From Myxococcales bacterium (lineage in GTDB: Bacteria; Myxococcota_A; Polyangia; Polyangiales; Polyangiaceae): a DNA stretch of 48,327 nt. Made by a program: the position numbers and the translations under genes. The notes under the pieces are model-generated. The model was given only the letters and a program-made list of their open reading frames with translations, did no database searches and was not told the origin of the DNA. The DNA is taken from NCBI GenBank assembly GCA_013297655.1, contig JAAFHV010000004.1, positions 1 through 48,327 on the forward strand, given 5' to 3'. Position 1 is the first letter of the stretch. Every line of letters begins with the position of its first letter. Positions 15,095 through 24,168 of this stretch are shown here, piece by piece.

Positions 15095-17626
15095 ATGACC
15101 GCCAAGACCACCTTCGTCCTTCTCGCCGCGTCCGGCCTGGCTGCTTTCGCCATGGGCTGCAGCGGTTCGACCACCGAGCCGGCCCCCCTTGGCCAAGACG
15201 AAGCCATGCTCCGACGCATGAAGTCGTGTGGCGAGCTCCTCACGGAGCTCAAGAGCGACGCCGCCTACAAGGTGAACCACGCGACCGATCGTCAGATCGA
15301 GATGACGCGTCGGTTCTACTCTCAAGGCGGCTACGGCGGCTTCGGCGGCGGTCTCGGGATGCCGGGCGCCGCATCGGACAGCCGCGCCGAGTCGAGCGGC
15401 GCTCCGCAGGCCGGCGCTCCCAGCGCACCCAACTCGCCCACGAGCCCGAGCCCGAGCGCCCCGAAGGCGAGCGATCACTCCGAGACCACCTCGCAGGTCG
15501 CGGGGGTCGACGAGGCCGACTTCGTGAAGGCCGACAACGAGCGCCTCTACGTGCTCCACGGCACGCAGCTCAAGGTGCTCCGCGCCTGGCCGAAAGAGAG
15601 CCTCGCCGAGCTCGGTCAAGCCACCGTCGAGGGCACTCCCTCGGAGATGTTCCTCGATGGCCAGACCCTCGTCGTCTACTCGCAGGTGAACGGCGCGAGC
15701 TTGTTTACCGCGACCGGCACGCCGATGCGTGAAGAATACAACGACTACGGCTACGGCGGTGGCGGCTTCGGCGGCGGCGTCAGCGTAGGCCGCGCGGAGT
15801 CGGTGCCCACCATGCCCGGCGGCGGCGTCCCGCAGTCGTCCGCGCCCTACCACCCGCTCACGAAGATCACCGTCTTCCAGGTCGCGAACGGCGTGCCGCA
15901 GGCCACCCGCGAGCTCTACTTCGAGGGCCACTACGAAGACTCGCGCCGCGTCGGTCCCGAGGTCCGCACCGTGCTGACCGGCGCCGCCCACGGCCCGAAG
16001 CTCTCTTCCAACTTGGAGCTTGCCCCCGGCGAGCAGTACCCACAAACCGCCGACGAGATCATCGCGAAGTACGAGCTCCTCCGCGCGAAGAACCTGGCCG
16101 CCGTCGCGGCGAGCCAGCTCGACGACTGGATGCCGGTCTCGTTCGAGAAGGTCGGCTCGCAAGTCACCGTCGCGCGCCCCACGTGCTCCGACTACTACCT
16201 CCCCACCACCGGCTCGACGAGCTACGGCCTCACCCAGGTGGAGTCGATCAACCTCACTCAGCCGAACGCGCCCGTGAAGAGCGCGGCGATCACCGGCCAC
16301 ACCAGCGTCGTCTACGGCAACGGCGGCTCGCTCGTCCTCGCGCAGCAGGGCTACGTCGACCTCCCCTGGAGTGACATCTACGCGTCTTGGCAGTCGCAGC
16401 AGACGAGCAACGGCGGCAGCGGTTGGGGCTGGGGCTCCTCCGGCTCGATGCCCGGCACCGAGGCGAGCCCTCCGGACACCGCGACCCCGGCGCCTTCGCC
16501 CACGCCCCTGCCCGCTCCTGGCCGTGTAGGAACCCGCACCTCGCCCGCGGTCACCCCGGTGACGCCGCCGGCGCTCCCGGCGCGCTTCGTGACGAGCCGC
16601 ACCCACGTCCACAAGCTCGTCTTCAACTCGCCGAGCGAGCCCGGCTTCCCGATCTACGTGGGCTCCGGCACCGTCGGCGGCTCGGTCGACGACCAGTACT
16701 CGATCGACGAATACCAGGGGAACATCCGCATCGCGTCGACGGAGAGCTTCGTTTACCTCCACCAAGCGCAGAACGAGACCGAGCGCCTCGCGCAGCCGCA
16801 GAGCGAGAACCACGTCCGTGTGCTCGGCCCGGCGACCCCCGGCCTCCGCCTCCCGCTCCGCGGCGACACCGGCAAGCTCGCGCCGGACGAGCGCATCTAC
16901 TCGGCGCGCTTCATGGGCGGCAAAGGGTACCTCGTCACGTTCCGCCAGGTGGACCCGCTCTTCTCCCTCGACCTCTCGAACCCCGACGCTCCGCGCGTGA
17001 CCGGCGAGCTGAAGATCCCAGGGTTTAGCGAGTTCATGGTCCCGATGGACGACAACCACCTCCTCACGATCGGTCGCGACGCGACGGACCAGGGGCGCGT
17101 CCAGGGCCTCGCCCTCCAAATCTTCGACGTGACCGATCCGGCCCGCCCGCGCCTCGCTCACAAGCACTCGTACTCGAACAGCGAGTACGGCCACTCCGAC
17201 GCCCTCCACGACCCCAAGGCGTTCACGTACTTCAAGGAGCGCGGCCTCCTCGCCTTCCCGTACTACGCGTACAACAACTCGCCGAACGGCATGCGCAGCT
17301 CGCTCGAGGTGTTCACGGTGAACGCGCAGACCGGCTTCACCAAGGCCGGCAGCGTGGACCACACCTCGTTCTTCGCGAGCCAGCCGCAAGGTTACTCGTG
17401 CGGTTATTACCAGCCCAGCGTGCGACGGGGCGTGTTCCTCGAGGACGTCATCTACTCGATTAGCTACGGCGGAGTCATCGCGCAGAAGGTCGGTCAGCTC
17501 GGCGTCCCCGGCTCGAAGCTCCCGCTCTCCGCGCCGGTCGCCCCGCCCGGATACCCGTCCTGCGGCGACTCTCCCGGCGTGCGTGAGCCCGCCCCGACCC
17601 CAGTGCCCGTCCCCGGCGGCGGCTGA
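15095..17626 (+). CDS. Secreted beta-propeller-domain lipoprotein
   Basis: An 843-residue protein. The signal peptide ends in a lipobox MGC (Cys22), so it is predicted to be anchored in the envelope. After a Gly/Ser/Pro-rich linker comes the signature TTSQVAGVDEADFVKADNERLYVL, which marks the beta-propeller family PF09826 (usual form: QVxGVDEADxVKTDGxYIY). The propeller continues with blades such as GKGYLVTFRQVDPLFSLDLS and NPDAPRVTGELKIPGFSEF. Two low-complexity insertions interrupt it: a Gly/Tyr-rich loop near 220 and a Ser/Gly/Pro-rich loop near 430-490. The ATG has AAGGAG at 9 nt. It is monocistronic, with a sigma-54 promoter and a strong terminator. Its function is unknown, possibly surface binding. 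Confidence 0.88.
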   Translation: MTAKTTFVLLAASGLAAFAMGCSGSTTEPAPLGQDEAMLRRMKSCGELLTELKSDAAYKVNHATDRQIEMTRRFYSQGGYGGFGGGLGMPGAASDSRAESSGAPQAGAPSAPNSPTSPSPSAPKASDHSETTSQVAGVDEADFVKADNERLYVLHGTQLKVLRAWPKESLAELGQATVEGTPSEMFLDGQTLVVYSQVNGASLFTATGTPMREEYNDYGYGGGGFGGGVSVGRAESVPTMPGGGVPQSSAPYHPLTKITVFQVANGVPQATRELYFEGHYEDSRRVGPEVRTVLTGAAHGPKLSSNLELAPGEQYPQTADEIIAKYELLRAKNLAAVAASQLDDWMPVSFEKVGSQVTVARPTCSDYYLPTTGSTSYGLTQVESINLTQPNAPVKSAAITGHTSVVYGNGGSLVLAQQGYVDLPWSDIYASWQSQQTSNGGSGWGWGSSGSMPGTEASPPDTATPAPSPTPLPAPGRVGTRTSPAVTPVTPPALPARFVTSRTHVHKLVFNSPSEPGFPIYVGSGTVGGSVDDQYSIDEYQGNIRIASTESFVYLHQAQNETERLAQPQSENHVRVLGPATPGLRLPLRGDTGKLAPDERIYSARFMGGKGYLVTFRQVDPLFSLDLSNPDAPRVTGELKIPGFSEFMVPMDDNHLLTIGRDATDQGRVQGLALQIFDVTDPARPRLAHKHSYSNSEYGHSDALHDPKAFTYFKERGLLAFPYYAYNNSPNGMRSSLEVFTVNAQTGFTKAGSVDHTSFFASQPQGYSCGYYQPSVRRGVFLEDVIYSISYGGVIAQKVGQLGVPGSKLPLSAPVAPPGYPSCGDSPGVREPAPTPVPVPGGG

Positions 17627-17647
17627 GATCGATAGGATACGATAAGC

Positions 17648-17687
17648 CCGCGGGCGCCCTCGAGAGAGCGCGCCCGCGGCGCTTTTT
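17648..17687 (+). terminator. Strong intrinsic terminator of the beta-propeller gene
   Basis: A perfect 10-bp stem CCGCGGGCGC (17648-17657) / GCGCCCGCGG (17670-17679) with a 12-nt loop, followed by CGC and TTTTT (17683-17687). Confidence 0.9.
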
Positions 17688-17768
17688 GTGACGTGAGATC
17701 GGAGGGTTACTCGCGATCGCCGACGAGTCGCGACAGGCCACGACGCAGGCGTGGGTGACGTGGGTGAC

Positions 17769-17792
17769 GGGGTTGGGGGCGGGGGTTCGGGG
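17769..17792 (+). other. G-quadruplex-forming sequence between convergent genes
   Basis: Four G-runs (4, 5, 5 and 4 guanines) with loops of 2, 1 and 3 nt fit the canonical G4 rule. Two tandem copies of GTGGGTGAC (17751-17768) immediately precede it. It lies beyond the terminator of the beta-propeller gene and before the 3' end of the convergent AGPS-like gene. Confidence 0.7.
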
Positions 17793-17842
17793 CCGTCCGG
17801 AGCAGGGGGTGACTCTGCGGAAATTCTTATTCTGGGAGGGTC

Positions 17843-19426
17843 CTAAATGAGGACTCCAGGGTTGAGGATTCCGCGGGGGTCGAGCTTCTGTTTCATCGCG
17901 CGGAGCACGTCGCCGTAGAGGGAGGGGCGCTCGGACTCGTATCCCGCTTTGTGCCAGCGTCCGACGGCGTGATGGTGCGTGACGGTGCCGCCGCCGCGCT
18001 TGATCGCGCCGAGGGCGGCCTCCTTCACGGTGGCCCATTGCTCGAGCTCTTTGCCGCGGGTGGCTTTGCCGAGGAACGTGTAATAGGGCGCCGGCCCGTC
18101 AGGGTAGACGTGGGTGAAGCGGCACGAGACGAGACCTCCGCCGCACGCGCGGCCGAGGGCGTCGCCGACGTCGGCGCGAATGGCAGCGTCGAGGGCGGGA
18201 AACGATTCCCACGTGCACGCGGTCTCGAAGGTGTCGGCCATGACCCCGAGGCTGACGAGCGCGCTCTGGAGGTAGGGCGCGCCGAGGAACGCGGACTTCC
18301 AGGCGGAGGATTCTTGGCTCTTTTCGCTGGAGTAGCGGCCCTCTTCTTCGCAGGTGCCGCCGAGATCGGTCGCGATCGAGAGCGCGCGTTCGAGCCAGGC
18401 CTCGAGCGGATGATCGTGAGACTCGAAGGCGAGGAGCAGCACGGCGTCGCCGCGGGTGGAGACTTGGTGCACGAGCGCCTCGACCGGATCGAGGAGACGG
18501 CAATTGGCGGGGTGAAGGCCTGACTGCGCGAGGGCGCGGGTGGCGCGGACCGCGTCGTCCATTTTTTCGAACGAGACGGTGGCCTGCGCGCGCCAACGCG
18601 GGGCCTCTTGGAGGCGCATCGTGGCGTCGACGATGATGCCGAAGGCGCCCTCAGAGCCGAGGATGAAGCGCTCCGGTGCGGGGCCTGCGCCCGAAGCGGG
18701 GACCTTGTGCGTTTCGAATGGGCCACGCGGCGTGAGCATGCGCACCGACTGCACGAAGTCGTCGATGTGGGTGTGGAGGGTGGCGAAGTGCCCGCCCGCC
18801 CGGGTCGCGATCCAGCCGCCGAGGGTGGAGTGCTCGAAGCTCTGCGGGTAGTGACGGAGGGTGAGCCCCTGCGCCGCGAGCGCGGTCTCGAGCGCGGGGC
18901 CCTTCATGCCGCCCTGGATCCGCGCGGTGCGATCGACCTTCGAGACGGAGAGCACCTTGTCGAGCTTCGCGAGGGAGACAGTGACGACCCCGCGAAAGCC
19001 TTTTTCGAGCACCGTTTCGACGCCACCGACCACGCTCGTGCCGCCGCCGAACGGCACGATCGCGACGTCTTCGCGCTCGCAGTAGAGGAAGAGGGAGGCG
19101 ATGTGGTCTTCGCTCTCGGGGTAAAAAACCCAATCGGGTGGGCTCTTGATGTCGCCGCGAAACGCGCGCACGAGGTCGCGGTAGCCCTTGCCGTAGGCGT
19201 GGTGAATGCGGTCGCTCGGAGCGTCGGAGCCGAACGCGCGCAGCTCGTAGGGCGGCACGATGCGCGGCTTCGGGAGCTCGATCGAACCGAGGGGAACCGC
19301 CGTCTCGCGTTCGAGAGGGCCGGAGAGCGTCATCGCGAGGCGCTTCTCGAGCTTGCCGAGCGCCGCCTCGTCCGGAAACGCATCCTCGTAGCCCCACGCC
19401 CAGTGGCTCCGCACGCGTTCGCTCAT
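17843..19426 (-). CDS. agpS: Alkyldihydroxyacetonephosphate synthase-like FAD enzyme
   Basis: A 527-residue FAD-linked protein of the AGPS group. These enzymes exchange the acyl chain of acyl-DHAP for a fatty alcohol, forming the ether bond of ether lipids. The FAD-binding PCMH domain has VAIVPFGGGTSVVGGVE (GGGTS at 127-131) and HYPQSFEHSTLGGWIATRAGG (192-212), close to the AGPS pattern of SLE-STVGGW. The C-terminus has the triple histidine TVTHHHAVGRWHK (H484-486) typical of AGPS, and LDPRGILNPG. Myxobacteria make ether lipids during development, which fits. The ATG is preceded by a TTGAAC / TACTCT promoter. A D-lactate- or glycolate-oxidase-like role is less likely because of the HHH motif. 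Confidence 0.82.
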   Translation of the reverse strand: MSERVRSHWAWGYEDAFPDEAALGKLEKRLAMTLSGPLERETAVPLGSIELPKPRIVPPYELRAFGSDAPSDRIHHAYGKGYRDLVRAFRGDIKSPPDWVFYPESEDHIASLFLYCEREDVAIVPFGGGTSVVGGVETVLEKGFRGVVTVSLAKLDKVLSVSKVDRTARIQGGMKGPALETALAAQGLTLRHYPQSFEHSTLGGWIATRAGGHFATLHTHIDDFVQSVRMLTPRGPFETHKVPASGAGPAPERFILGSEGAFGIIVDATMRLQEAPRWRAQATVSFEKMDDAVRATRALAQSGLHPANCRLLDPVEALVHQVSTRGDAVLLLAFESHDHPLEAWLERALSIATDLGGTCEEEGRYSSEKSQESSAWKSAFLGAPYLQSALVSLGVMADTFETACTWESFPALDAAIRADVGDALGRACGGGLVSCRFTHVYPDGPAPYYTFLGKATRGKELEQWATVKEAALGAIKRGGGTVTHHHAVGRWHKAGYESERPSLYGDVLRAMKQKLDPRGILNPGVLI

Positions 19427-19433
19427 TGCTACG

Positions 19434-19463
19434 AGAGTATTCGCGAAACGACTCGCCGTTCAA
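19434..19463 (-). promoter_or_regulatory. Promoter of the AGPS-like gene
   Basis: On the minus strand, TTGAAC (19458-19463), an 18-bp spacer and TACTCT (19434-19439), which ends 7 nt before the ATG. No Shine-Dalgarno is present, so the transcript is probably leaderless. Confidence 0.5.
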
Positions 19464-19587
19464 TCATCGCGCGCGAGACGCCGAATGCGCCAGAGGGCGG
19501 CTCCACATCGAGGGATCCGCTCCACGCCCGCGCCGAGCCGTTCGCTCGCCAGACGGGTCGCCAGAGAGCAGGGCCCGTGCTCCCTCC

Positions 19588-20424
19588 TCAGTAGTCGCCG
19601 CTCGAGCCGCCACCGCCGAAATCGCCGCCGCCACCGCCAAAATCGCTACCGCCTCCCGAGTCGGACGAGCCACCGCCGTAGTCCGAGCCACCCCCGCCCG
19701 AGTAGTCCGAGCCGCCGCCGTAGTATCCACCGCCGTAGTACCCGCCGCCGCCGCCGTAGTCGCCACCGCCACCGCGTGCGCGCTTGATCACCTGGATGAT
19801 CACGACGAGGAAGAGGAACCCGAGGAAGACGAGCGAGGCGATGAGCTTCACGCTGTCGGTGGACGAGCGCTTCGCCTTGGGAGGAGGCGCGAGCGGCAAC
19901 CCGGAGAGCTTCGCGATGATGCCGTCGACCCCTGCGATGAGCCCGGCGCCGATCTGCCCGCTCTTTAGTCGCGGCGCGATCTGATCGCGGATGATGCGGC
20001 TCGCGTCGACGTCGGTCAGATCACCACCGACGCCCTTGCCGGTCTCGATGCGGATCTTGCGCTCGCCCGTCGCGAGGAGGAGGAGCACCCCGTCGTCGTT
20101 CTTTTCGCTCCCGAGGCTCCAGGCGCGCGCGGTGTGATACGCGAAGTCTTCTACCGACTCGCCGCCGAGGGTGGGCACGGTGAGCACGGCGACCTCGTGG
20201 CCCGTACGTGCTCGAAACTCTTTGATTTTCTGCTCGAGATTGGCCTTCTCGGTGGCCGAGAGCACGTGCGCCGTGTCCGTCACCGGGCCTTCGAGCGTAG
20301 GCGCAGTGAACGCGAACGCGACCCTCGGCAGCAGGCCTACGAGGAGCGCAGTGACGAGACCAAGCAGGGCGACGAGAGCGATCCGTACGGAACGCGGTCT
20401 CGGGAACGACGGACCTCGTGCCAT
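19588..20424 (-). CDS. TPM-domain membrane protein (YgcG family)
   Basis: A 278-residue protein. An N-terminal signal segment is followed by a TPM domain: VTDTAHVLSATEKANLEQKIKEF, TGHEVAVLTVPTLGG, NDDGVLLLLATGERKIRIETG and a helical segment ending near 190. A membrane helix (about 195-213) leads to a long Gly/Tyr/Asp/Ser-rich tail with repeated GGGG and DYGGG units, as in YgcG relatives. TPM proteins are linked to photosystem repair in plants; the bacterial role is poorly known. The ATG has AAGGAG at 6-7 nt. It lies 110 bp after lemA on the same strand; LemA and TPM proteins are often neighbours. Confidence 0.85.
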   Translation of the reverse strand: MARGPSFPRPRSVRIALVALLGLVTALLVGLLPRVAFAFTAPTLEGPVTDTAHVLSATEKANLEQKIKEFRARTGHEVAVLTVPTLGGESVEDFAYHTARAWSLGSEKNDDGVLLLLATGERKIRIETGKGVGGDLTDVDASRIIRDQIAPRLKSGQIGAGLIAGVDGIIAKLSGLPLAPPPKAKRSSTDSVKLIASLVFLGFLFLVVIIQVIKRARGGGGDYGGGGGYYGGGYYGGGSDYSGGGGSDYGGGSSDSGGGSDFGGGGGDFGGGGSSGDY

Positions 20425-20534
20425 GGACTCTCCTTGCGGCTCACGTCTCGTCAGCGGAATTCGTCGTCACCGAGCTCGTCACGCGCTGGGCGACAAGAGC
20501 CGCCTGGAAGACGGCCCGTGGCGCAGCGTCGATT

Positions 20535-21170
20535 TCAGAACGAGACCTTGGGAGCGGCCTGCGCTTCGGTGGCAGCGGCGAAGTAGACGCGCTCCTTGAA
20601 GGGCTTGCCGGTGGCCTTGTTGATGACCTGGCCGCGGATCTTCTTGAGCTCCGTGTTGAACACGCGGACCGCATTGTTGTACTCCTCACGCGATCGGAGG
20701 ATGCGGTTCTCGGTGCCTTCGAGCTGGGTCTGAAGGTCGCGGAAGGCCTGGTTTCCCTTGAGATCGGGGTAGTTCTCGTTCGCGACGAGGAGGCGCGAGA
20801 GCGAGCCCTTGAGCTGATCTTGTGCCTTCTGGAACGCGGCCATCTTCTCCGGATCGGTGAAGTCGTCGCCGGTGAGCTTGATGCCGGTGGCCGAGGCGCG
20901 GGCCTCGGTGACCTTGGCGAGCGTGTCGGCTTCGTGCTTCGCAGAGGCCTTCACGGTGCTCACGAGGTTGGGGACGAGATCGTAGCGGCGCTGGAGCTGG
21001 GCCTCGTAGTCAGCCCACTTCTGCTCGCAGATCTGGTCCTTCTCGACGAGCTGGTCGTAGTTCTGGCAGCCGGGGGCGAACGCGAGCGCGATGACGCCAA
21101 CGAGGAGCCACGCGGCTCGGAAAACCTGCGCGAGCATGGCCGAAGGCGCCTCTTTCATTCGGGAATTCAT
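20535..21170 (-). CDS. lemA: LemA family lipoprotein
   Basis: A 211-residue LemA protein. A hydrophobic segment ends in APGC (Cys35), predicting a lipoprotein. The body is the LemA helical bundle: YDQLVEKDQICEQKWADYEAQLQRRYDLVPNLV, ANENYPDLKGNQAFRDLQTQLEGTENRI and EYNNAVRVFNTELKKI, all strongly conserved family motifs. I chose the ATG at 21170 because TTGCCT / TAGCTT lies just upstream; ATGs at 21158 and 21137 are alternatives, the last giving a shorter signal peptide. It is first in a likely operon with the TPM gene. The molecular role of LemA is not settled. Confidence 0.9.
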   Translation of the reverse strand: MNSRMKEAPSAMLAQVFRAAWLLVGVIALAFAPGCQNYDQLVEKDQICEQKWADYEAQLQRRYDLVPNLVSTVKASAKHEADTLAKVTEARASATGIKLTGDDFTDPEKMAAFQKAQDQLKGSLSRLLVANENYPDLKGNQAFRDLQTQLEGTENRILRSREEYNNAVRVFNTELKKIRGQVINKATGKPFKERVYFAAATEAQAAPKVSF

Positions 21171-21178
21171 CACGCCGC

Positions 21179-21207
21179 AAGCTAAGGACTCGCGCCGCGC
21201 GAGGCAA
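21179..21207 (-). promoter_or_regulatory. Promoter of lemA
   Basis: On the minus strand, TTGCCT (21202-21207), a 17-bp spacer and TAGCTT (21179-21184), followed by 8 nt and the ATG at 21170. The arrangement implies a leaderless or nearly leaderless mRNA. Confidence 0.45.
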
Positions 21208-21346
21208 GCACGCCGTACCTTCACCTCCCCTCGAGCGCCGTTACGCGGCGAGCTCTGGTGCGGCACGGAGCCCGGAATACGCTATGTTTCGGGGGTCGTG
21301 ACAACCGTCGCGAACGCCAGACACCGCCCCCGCAACCAAGGCCGCC

Positions 21347-22459
21347 GTGAGCTCCGCCGCGCAAACGAAACGAGAAGGAAACGCGCTCACCCTCGTGGCG
21401 TCGCTCGCCGCGCATGGGCTTGTCGCGCTGCTCGTCGCGCGGACGTCGATCGCGCCCCGCTCCACACCGAGCCCCCCGAACGCCCCGATCGACGACGTGG
21501 TCGAGCTCGAGTGGCACCCTGCTCCCGCTCCGCTCGAGGTCACCCCGGACCGACCGGACGAGCCAGCGATCGCACCGCAGCCCGTCGTCGCGCGCGTGGA
21601 CGTCACGCGTCCTGTCCCGCCTCCAGTCGACACCGCGTCCTCGAACGAGCCGCCCGCGAACGAGCCGCCCGCGACCGCGTCCGCTGCCCCCGCCGGGCCG
21701 GCCGGGAGTCCCGCTGGCCCAGCCGGCGGCGCGCCACATTCCCTCGCCTCGATCGGGGTCGGGAAGAACCCTTTTTTGCCTGGTCGGAACGACGTCGATC
21801 CGGGGGCAGGCTCGGCCAAGGCCGCGGCGCCGTCGCCACCGCCGGGCGCCGACATGGCCGACGCCAAGGCGCGTGTCGAAGCCTCGCTGCGTGCCTCGGC
21901 GCGTGAGCGGGAAGCCGAGATCGGGCTAGGGCCCGAAGGTCCGGTCCGCGAGGCGCTCGGCGCGGCCATGTACGAGAGCAACGCTCCGGTCATCGGGCGC
22001 GTGGTGTTCGCGGTGTCGGCCGACGCGCAGGGCCACGTGCTCTCGGTCGAGACGGTGAGCGCCGATCGCACCCTCGCCGACTACGCGGGCATGCTCGCGA
22101 TCGCGCGGCGGAAGCTCGGCCGCGCCACGCTTCGTCTCCCGTCGACGGCGAAGGGTGCGCGCTTGCGCGTGGAGGTCACCTCCGCCTGGAAGCTCCCGAG
22201 CGGCCACGATCCCGGGATCGATCTCAGCCTGTTCGGGCAGTCGTTCAAAAAGGGCGAAGGCAAGACGGCGACGCGCGTGGAGGTGCTCCCGCTCCCGAAG
22301 GTGATCTGCACCGAGGTCGACGAGTCGAAATCGGGAGTGAAGATGCCCACCTGTGTGCTCAGCGCGCCCATCCTCGCGACCGACGGCGATCCGGCGGACA
22401 TCGGCGCCAAGCCGCGACGCATCGTCGGTACGAAGGTGATCGAGCGCACCGTTTTGTGA
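21347..22459 (+). CDS. TonB-like energy-transducer protein
   Basis: A 370-residue protein from a GTG start. One N-terminal membrane helix (about 14-33, LTLVASLAAHGLVALLVA) is followed by a long Pro/Ala-rich periplasmic region, the general layout of TonB. The C-terminal half contains IGRVVFAVSADAQGHVLSVETVSADRTLADYAGMLAIARRKL, which resembles TonB-like C-terminal sequence. No ExbB/ExbD or TonB-dependent receptor is adjacent. A cytoplasmic or unrelated proline-rich anchor protein is the main alternative. The gene is divergent from lemA. Confidence 0.6.
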   Translation: MSSAAQTKREGNALTLVASLAAHGLVALLVARTSIAPRSTPSPPNAPIDDVVELEWHPAPAPLEVTPDRPDEPAIAPQPVVARVDVTRPVPPPVDTASSNEPPANEPPATASAAPAGPAGSPAGPAGGAPHSLASIGVGKNPFLPGRNDVDPGAGSAKAAAPSPPPGADMADAKARVEASLRASAREREAEIGLGPEGPVREALGAAMYESNAPVIGRVVFAVSADAQGHVLSVETVSADRTLADYAGMLAIARRKLGRATLRLPSTAKGARLRVEVTSAWKLPSGHDPGIDLSLFGQSFKKGEGKTATRVEVLPLPKVICTEVDESKSGVKMPTCVLSAPILATDGDPADIGAKPRRIVGTKVIERTVL

Positions 22460-22529
22460 GCCTCGGCGCGGCCGCGGTCGCTAAAGCTTCCCCTCGGCGC
22501 GTCTCGTTCTTTACGATGGCGCAAGATCC

Positions 22530-24128
22530 ATGTCGCCGCGCCGCATCTTCCTCTTTGGGTCCTTCGCTGCGTGTTTCGGAGTGGGCGCGATCGCGTTCAC
22601 CGTGCCGAGCCTCGCGTGGTCGGCGTTGCCGGTGGGGGTGCTCGTGCTCCTCGGCGCGTACGACATGATCCAGGACAAACACGCGATCCGGCGTAATTTC
22701 CCGCTCGCGGGCCGCCTCCGCTACGTGTTCGAGTCGGTGCGGCCGGAGCTCCAGCAGTACTTCGTCGAGTCGAACGCTTCGGGTCGCCCGTTCGCGCGCG
22801 ACCTCCGTTCGCTCGTGTACCAGCGCTCCAAAGGCGAGACCGACACCGTGCCCTTCGGCACCGAAAAAGACGTCTACACCGTCGGCTACGAGTGGATGAA
22901 CCACTCGCTGCTCGCCAAGACCGCGCCGAAGACTCCCCACCGCGTCACGATCGGCGGGCCGGACTGCAAAAAGCCCTATGCTTCGAGCGTGCTCAACGTG
23001 TCGGCGATGAGCTACGGGTCCCTCAGCCGCAACGCGATCCTGGCCCTCAACCGCGGCGCGAAAGAGGGCGGCTTCGCTCACAACACGGGGGAGGGCGGGC
23101 TCACGCCGCATCACCGCGAGGGCGGCGGCGATCTCGTATGGCAAGTAGGAACGGGTTACTTCGGTTGCCGCGACGACGAGGGCCGGTTCGACCCCGAGAA
23201 GTTCCGCAAACGCGCAGACGACGATCAGGTCAAGATGATCGAGATCAAGCTCTCGCAGGGGGCAAAACCCGGCCACGGCGGCATTCTCCCCGCCGCGAAG
23301 GTCACCCCCGAGATTGCCAAGATCCGCGACGTGCCGATTGGCAAAGACGTGCTCTCGCCGCCCACCCACTCGGCCTTCTCTACCCCGCTCGAGCTCTGCG
23401 CGTTCGTCGGCAAGCTCCGTGAGCTATCGGGTGGGAAGCCGATTGGATTCAAGCTCTGTGTCGGCAAACGGCGCGAGTTTTTCGCCATCTGCAAGGCCAT
23501 GCTCGAGTCGAAGATCGCCCCCGACTTCATCACCGTAGACGGCTCCGAAGGTGGCACTGGCGCCGCCCCGCTCGAGTTCTCGAACGTGCTCGGCACGCCG
23601 CTCGTGGAGGGTCTCGTCTTCGTGCACAACGCGCTCGTGGGCTGCGGCCTGCGCGATCGCGTGAAGGTGATCGCGAGCGGCCGGGTGGTGACCGGGTTCG
23701 ACATCGCGCACAAGCTGGCGATCGGCGCCGACGTCTGCAACTCGGCGCGCGCGATGATGTTCGCCCTCGGTTGCATCCAGGCGCAGCGGTGCAACACGAA
23801 CGATTGCCCGACCGGGATCGCGACCCAAGATCCCGAGCTCGTCGCCGGGCTCGTGGTGAGCGACAAAGCGAAGCGCGTGAAGCGCTACCAGGCCGCGACG
23901 GTGCACGCGTTCGACGAGCTGCTCGCCGCTGCGGGGCTCGACAAGCCGAGCGACCTACGGCCCTGGCACGTGATCCGACGGACGAGCCCGACCGAGTCGA
24001 AGCACTACGGTGAAATGTACACGTACCTCGAGCCGGGCGAGCTCCTCCGCGGCGACGCCCCGAAGAGCTACGCGAGAGCCTGGAACGCGGCGCGCGCAGA
24101 CTCGTTCTTGTCCGCCACGAGCGACTGA
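22530..24128 (+). CDS. Membrane-anchored FMN-binding glutamate synthase family protein
   Basis: A 532-residue protein with the FMN-binding domain of glutamate synthase (Glu_synthase). One or two N-terminal hydrophobic helices (about 5-45) probably anchor it. Core motifs include LNVSAMSYGSLSRNAILALNRGA, NTGEGGLTPHH, IEIKLSQGAKPGHGG, FITVDGSEGGTGAAP and the cysteine cluster CIQAQRCNTNDCPTG (about 413-425), which binds the 3Fe-4S cluster in the family. The glutaminase domain and the NADPH subunit of true GOGAT are missing, so it is a stand-alone relative whose substrate is unknown. The start is a plain ATG; TACGAT lies 12 nt upstream (22512-22517). Confidence 0.88.
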   Translation: MSPRRIFLFGSFAACFGVGAIAFTVPSLAWSALPVGVLVLLGAYDMIQDKHAIRRNFPLAGRLRYVFESVRPELQQYFVESNASGRPFARDLRSLVYQRSKGETDTVPFGTEKDVYTVGYEWMNHSLLAKTAPKTPHRVTIGGPDCKKPYASSVLNVSAMSYGSLSRNAILALNRGAKEGGFAHNTGEGGLTPHHREGGGDLVWQVGTGYFGCRDDEGRFDPEKFRKRADDDQVKMIEIKLSQGAKPGHGGILPAAKVTPEIAKIRDVPIGKDVLSPPTHSAFSTPLELCAFVGKLRELSGGKPIGFKLCVGKRREFFAICKAMLESKIAPDFITVDGSEGGTGAAPLEFSNVLGTPLVEGLVFVHNALVGCGLRDRVKVIASGRVVTGFDIAHKLAIGADVCNSARAMMFALGCIQAQRCNTNDCPTGIATQDPELVAGLVVSDKAKRVKRYQAATVHAFDELLAAAGLDKPSDLRPWHVIRRTSPTESKHYGEMYTYLEPGELLRGDAPKSYARAWNAARADSFLSATSD

Positions 24129-24168
24129 CCACGACCACGTTCGAACGGAGCCCTCGTACGAGCGACGC

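Noticed and set aside
17627-17645. Similarity of GATCGATAGGATACGATAA to the tandem repeat at 560-602
   Set aside because: Only AGGATACGA and a short flank are shared, which is too little to claim a common element.
19588-19790. Low-complexity GGC/GCC-rich region as a possible repeat array
   Set aside because: It is the coding sequence for the glycine-rich tail typical of TPM/YgcG proteins.
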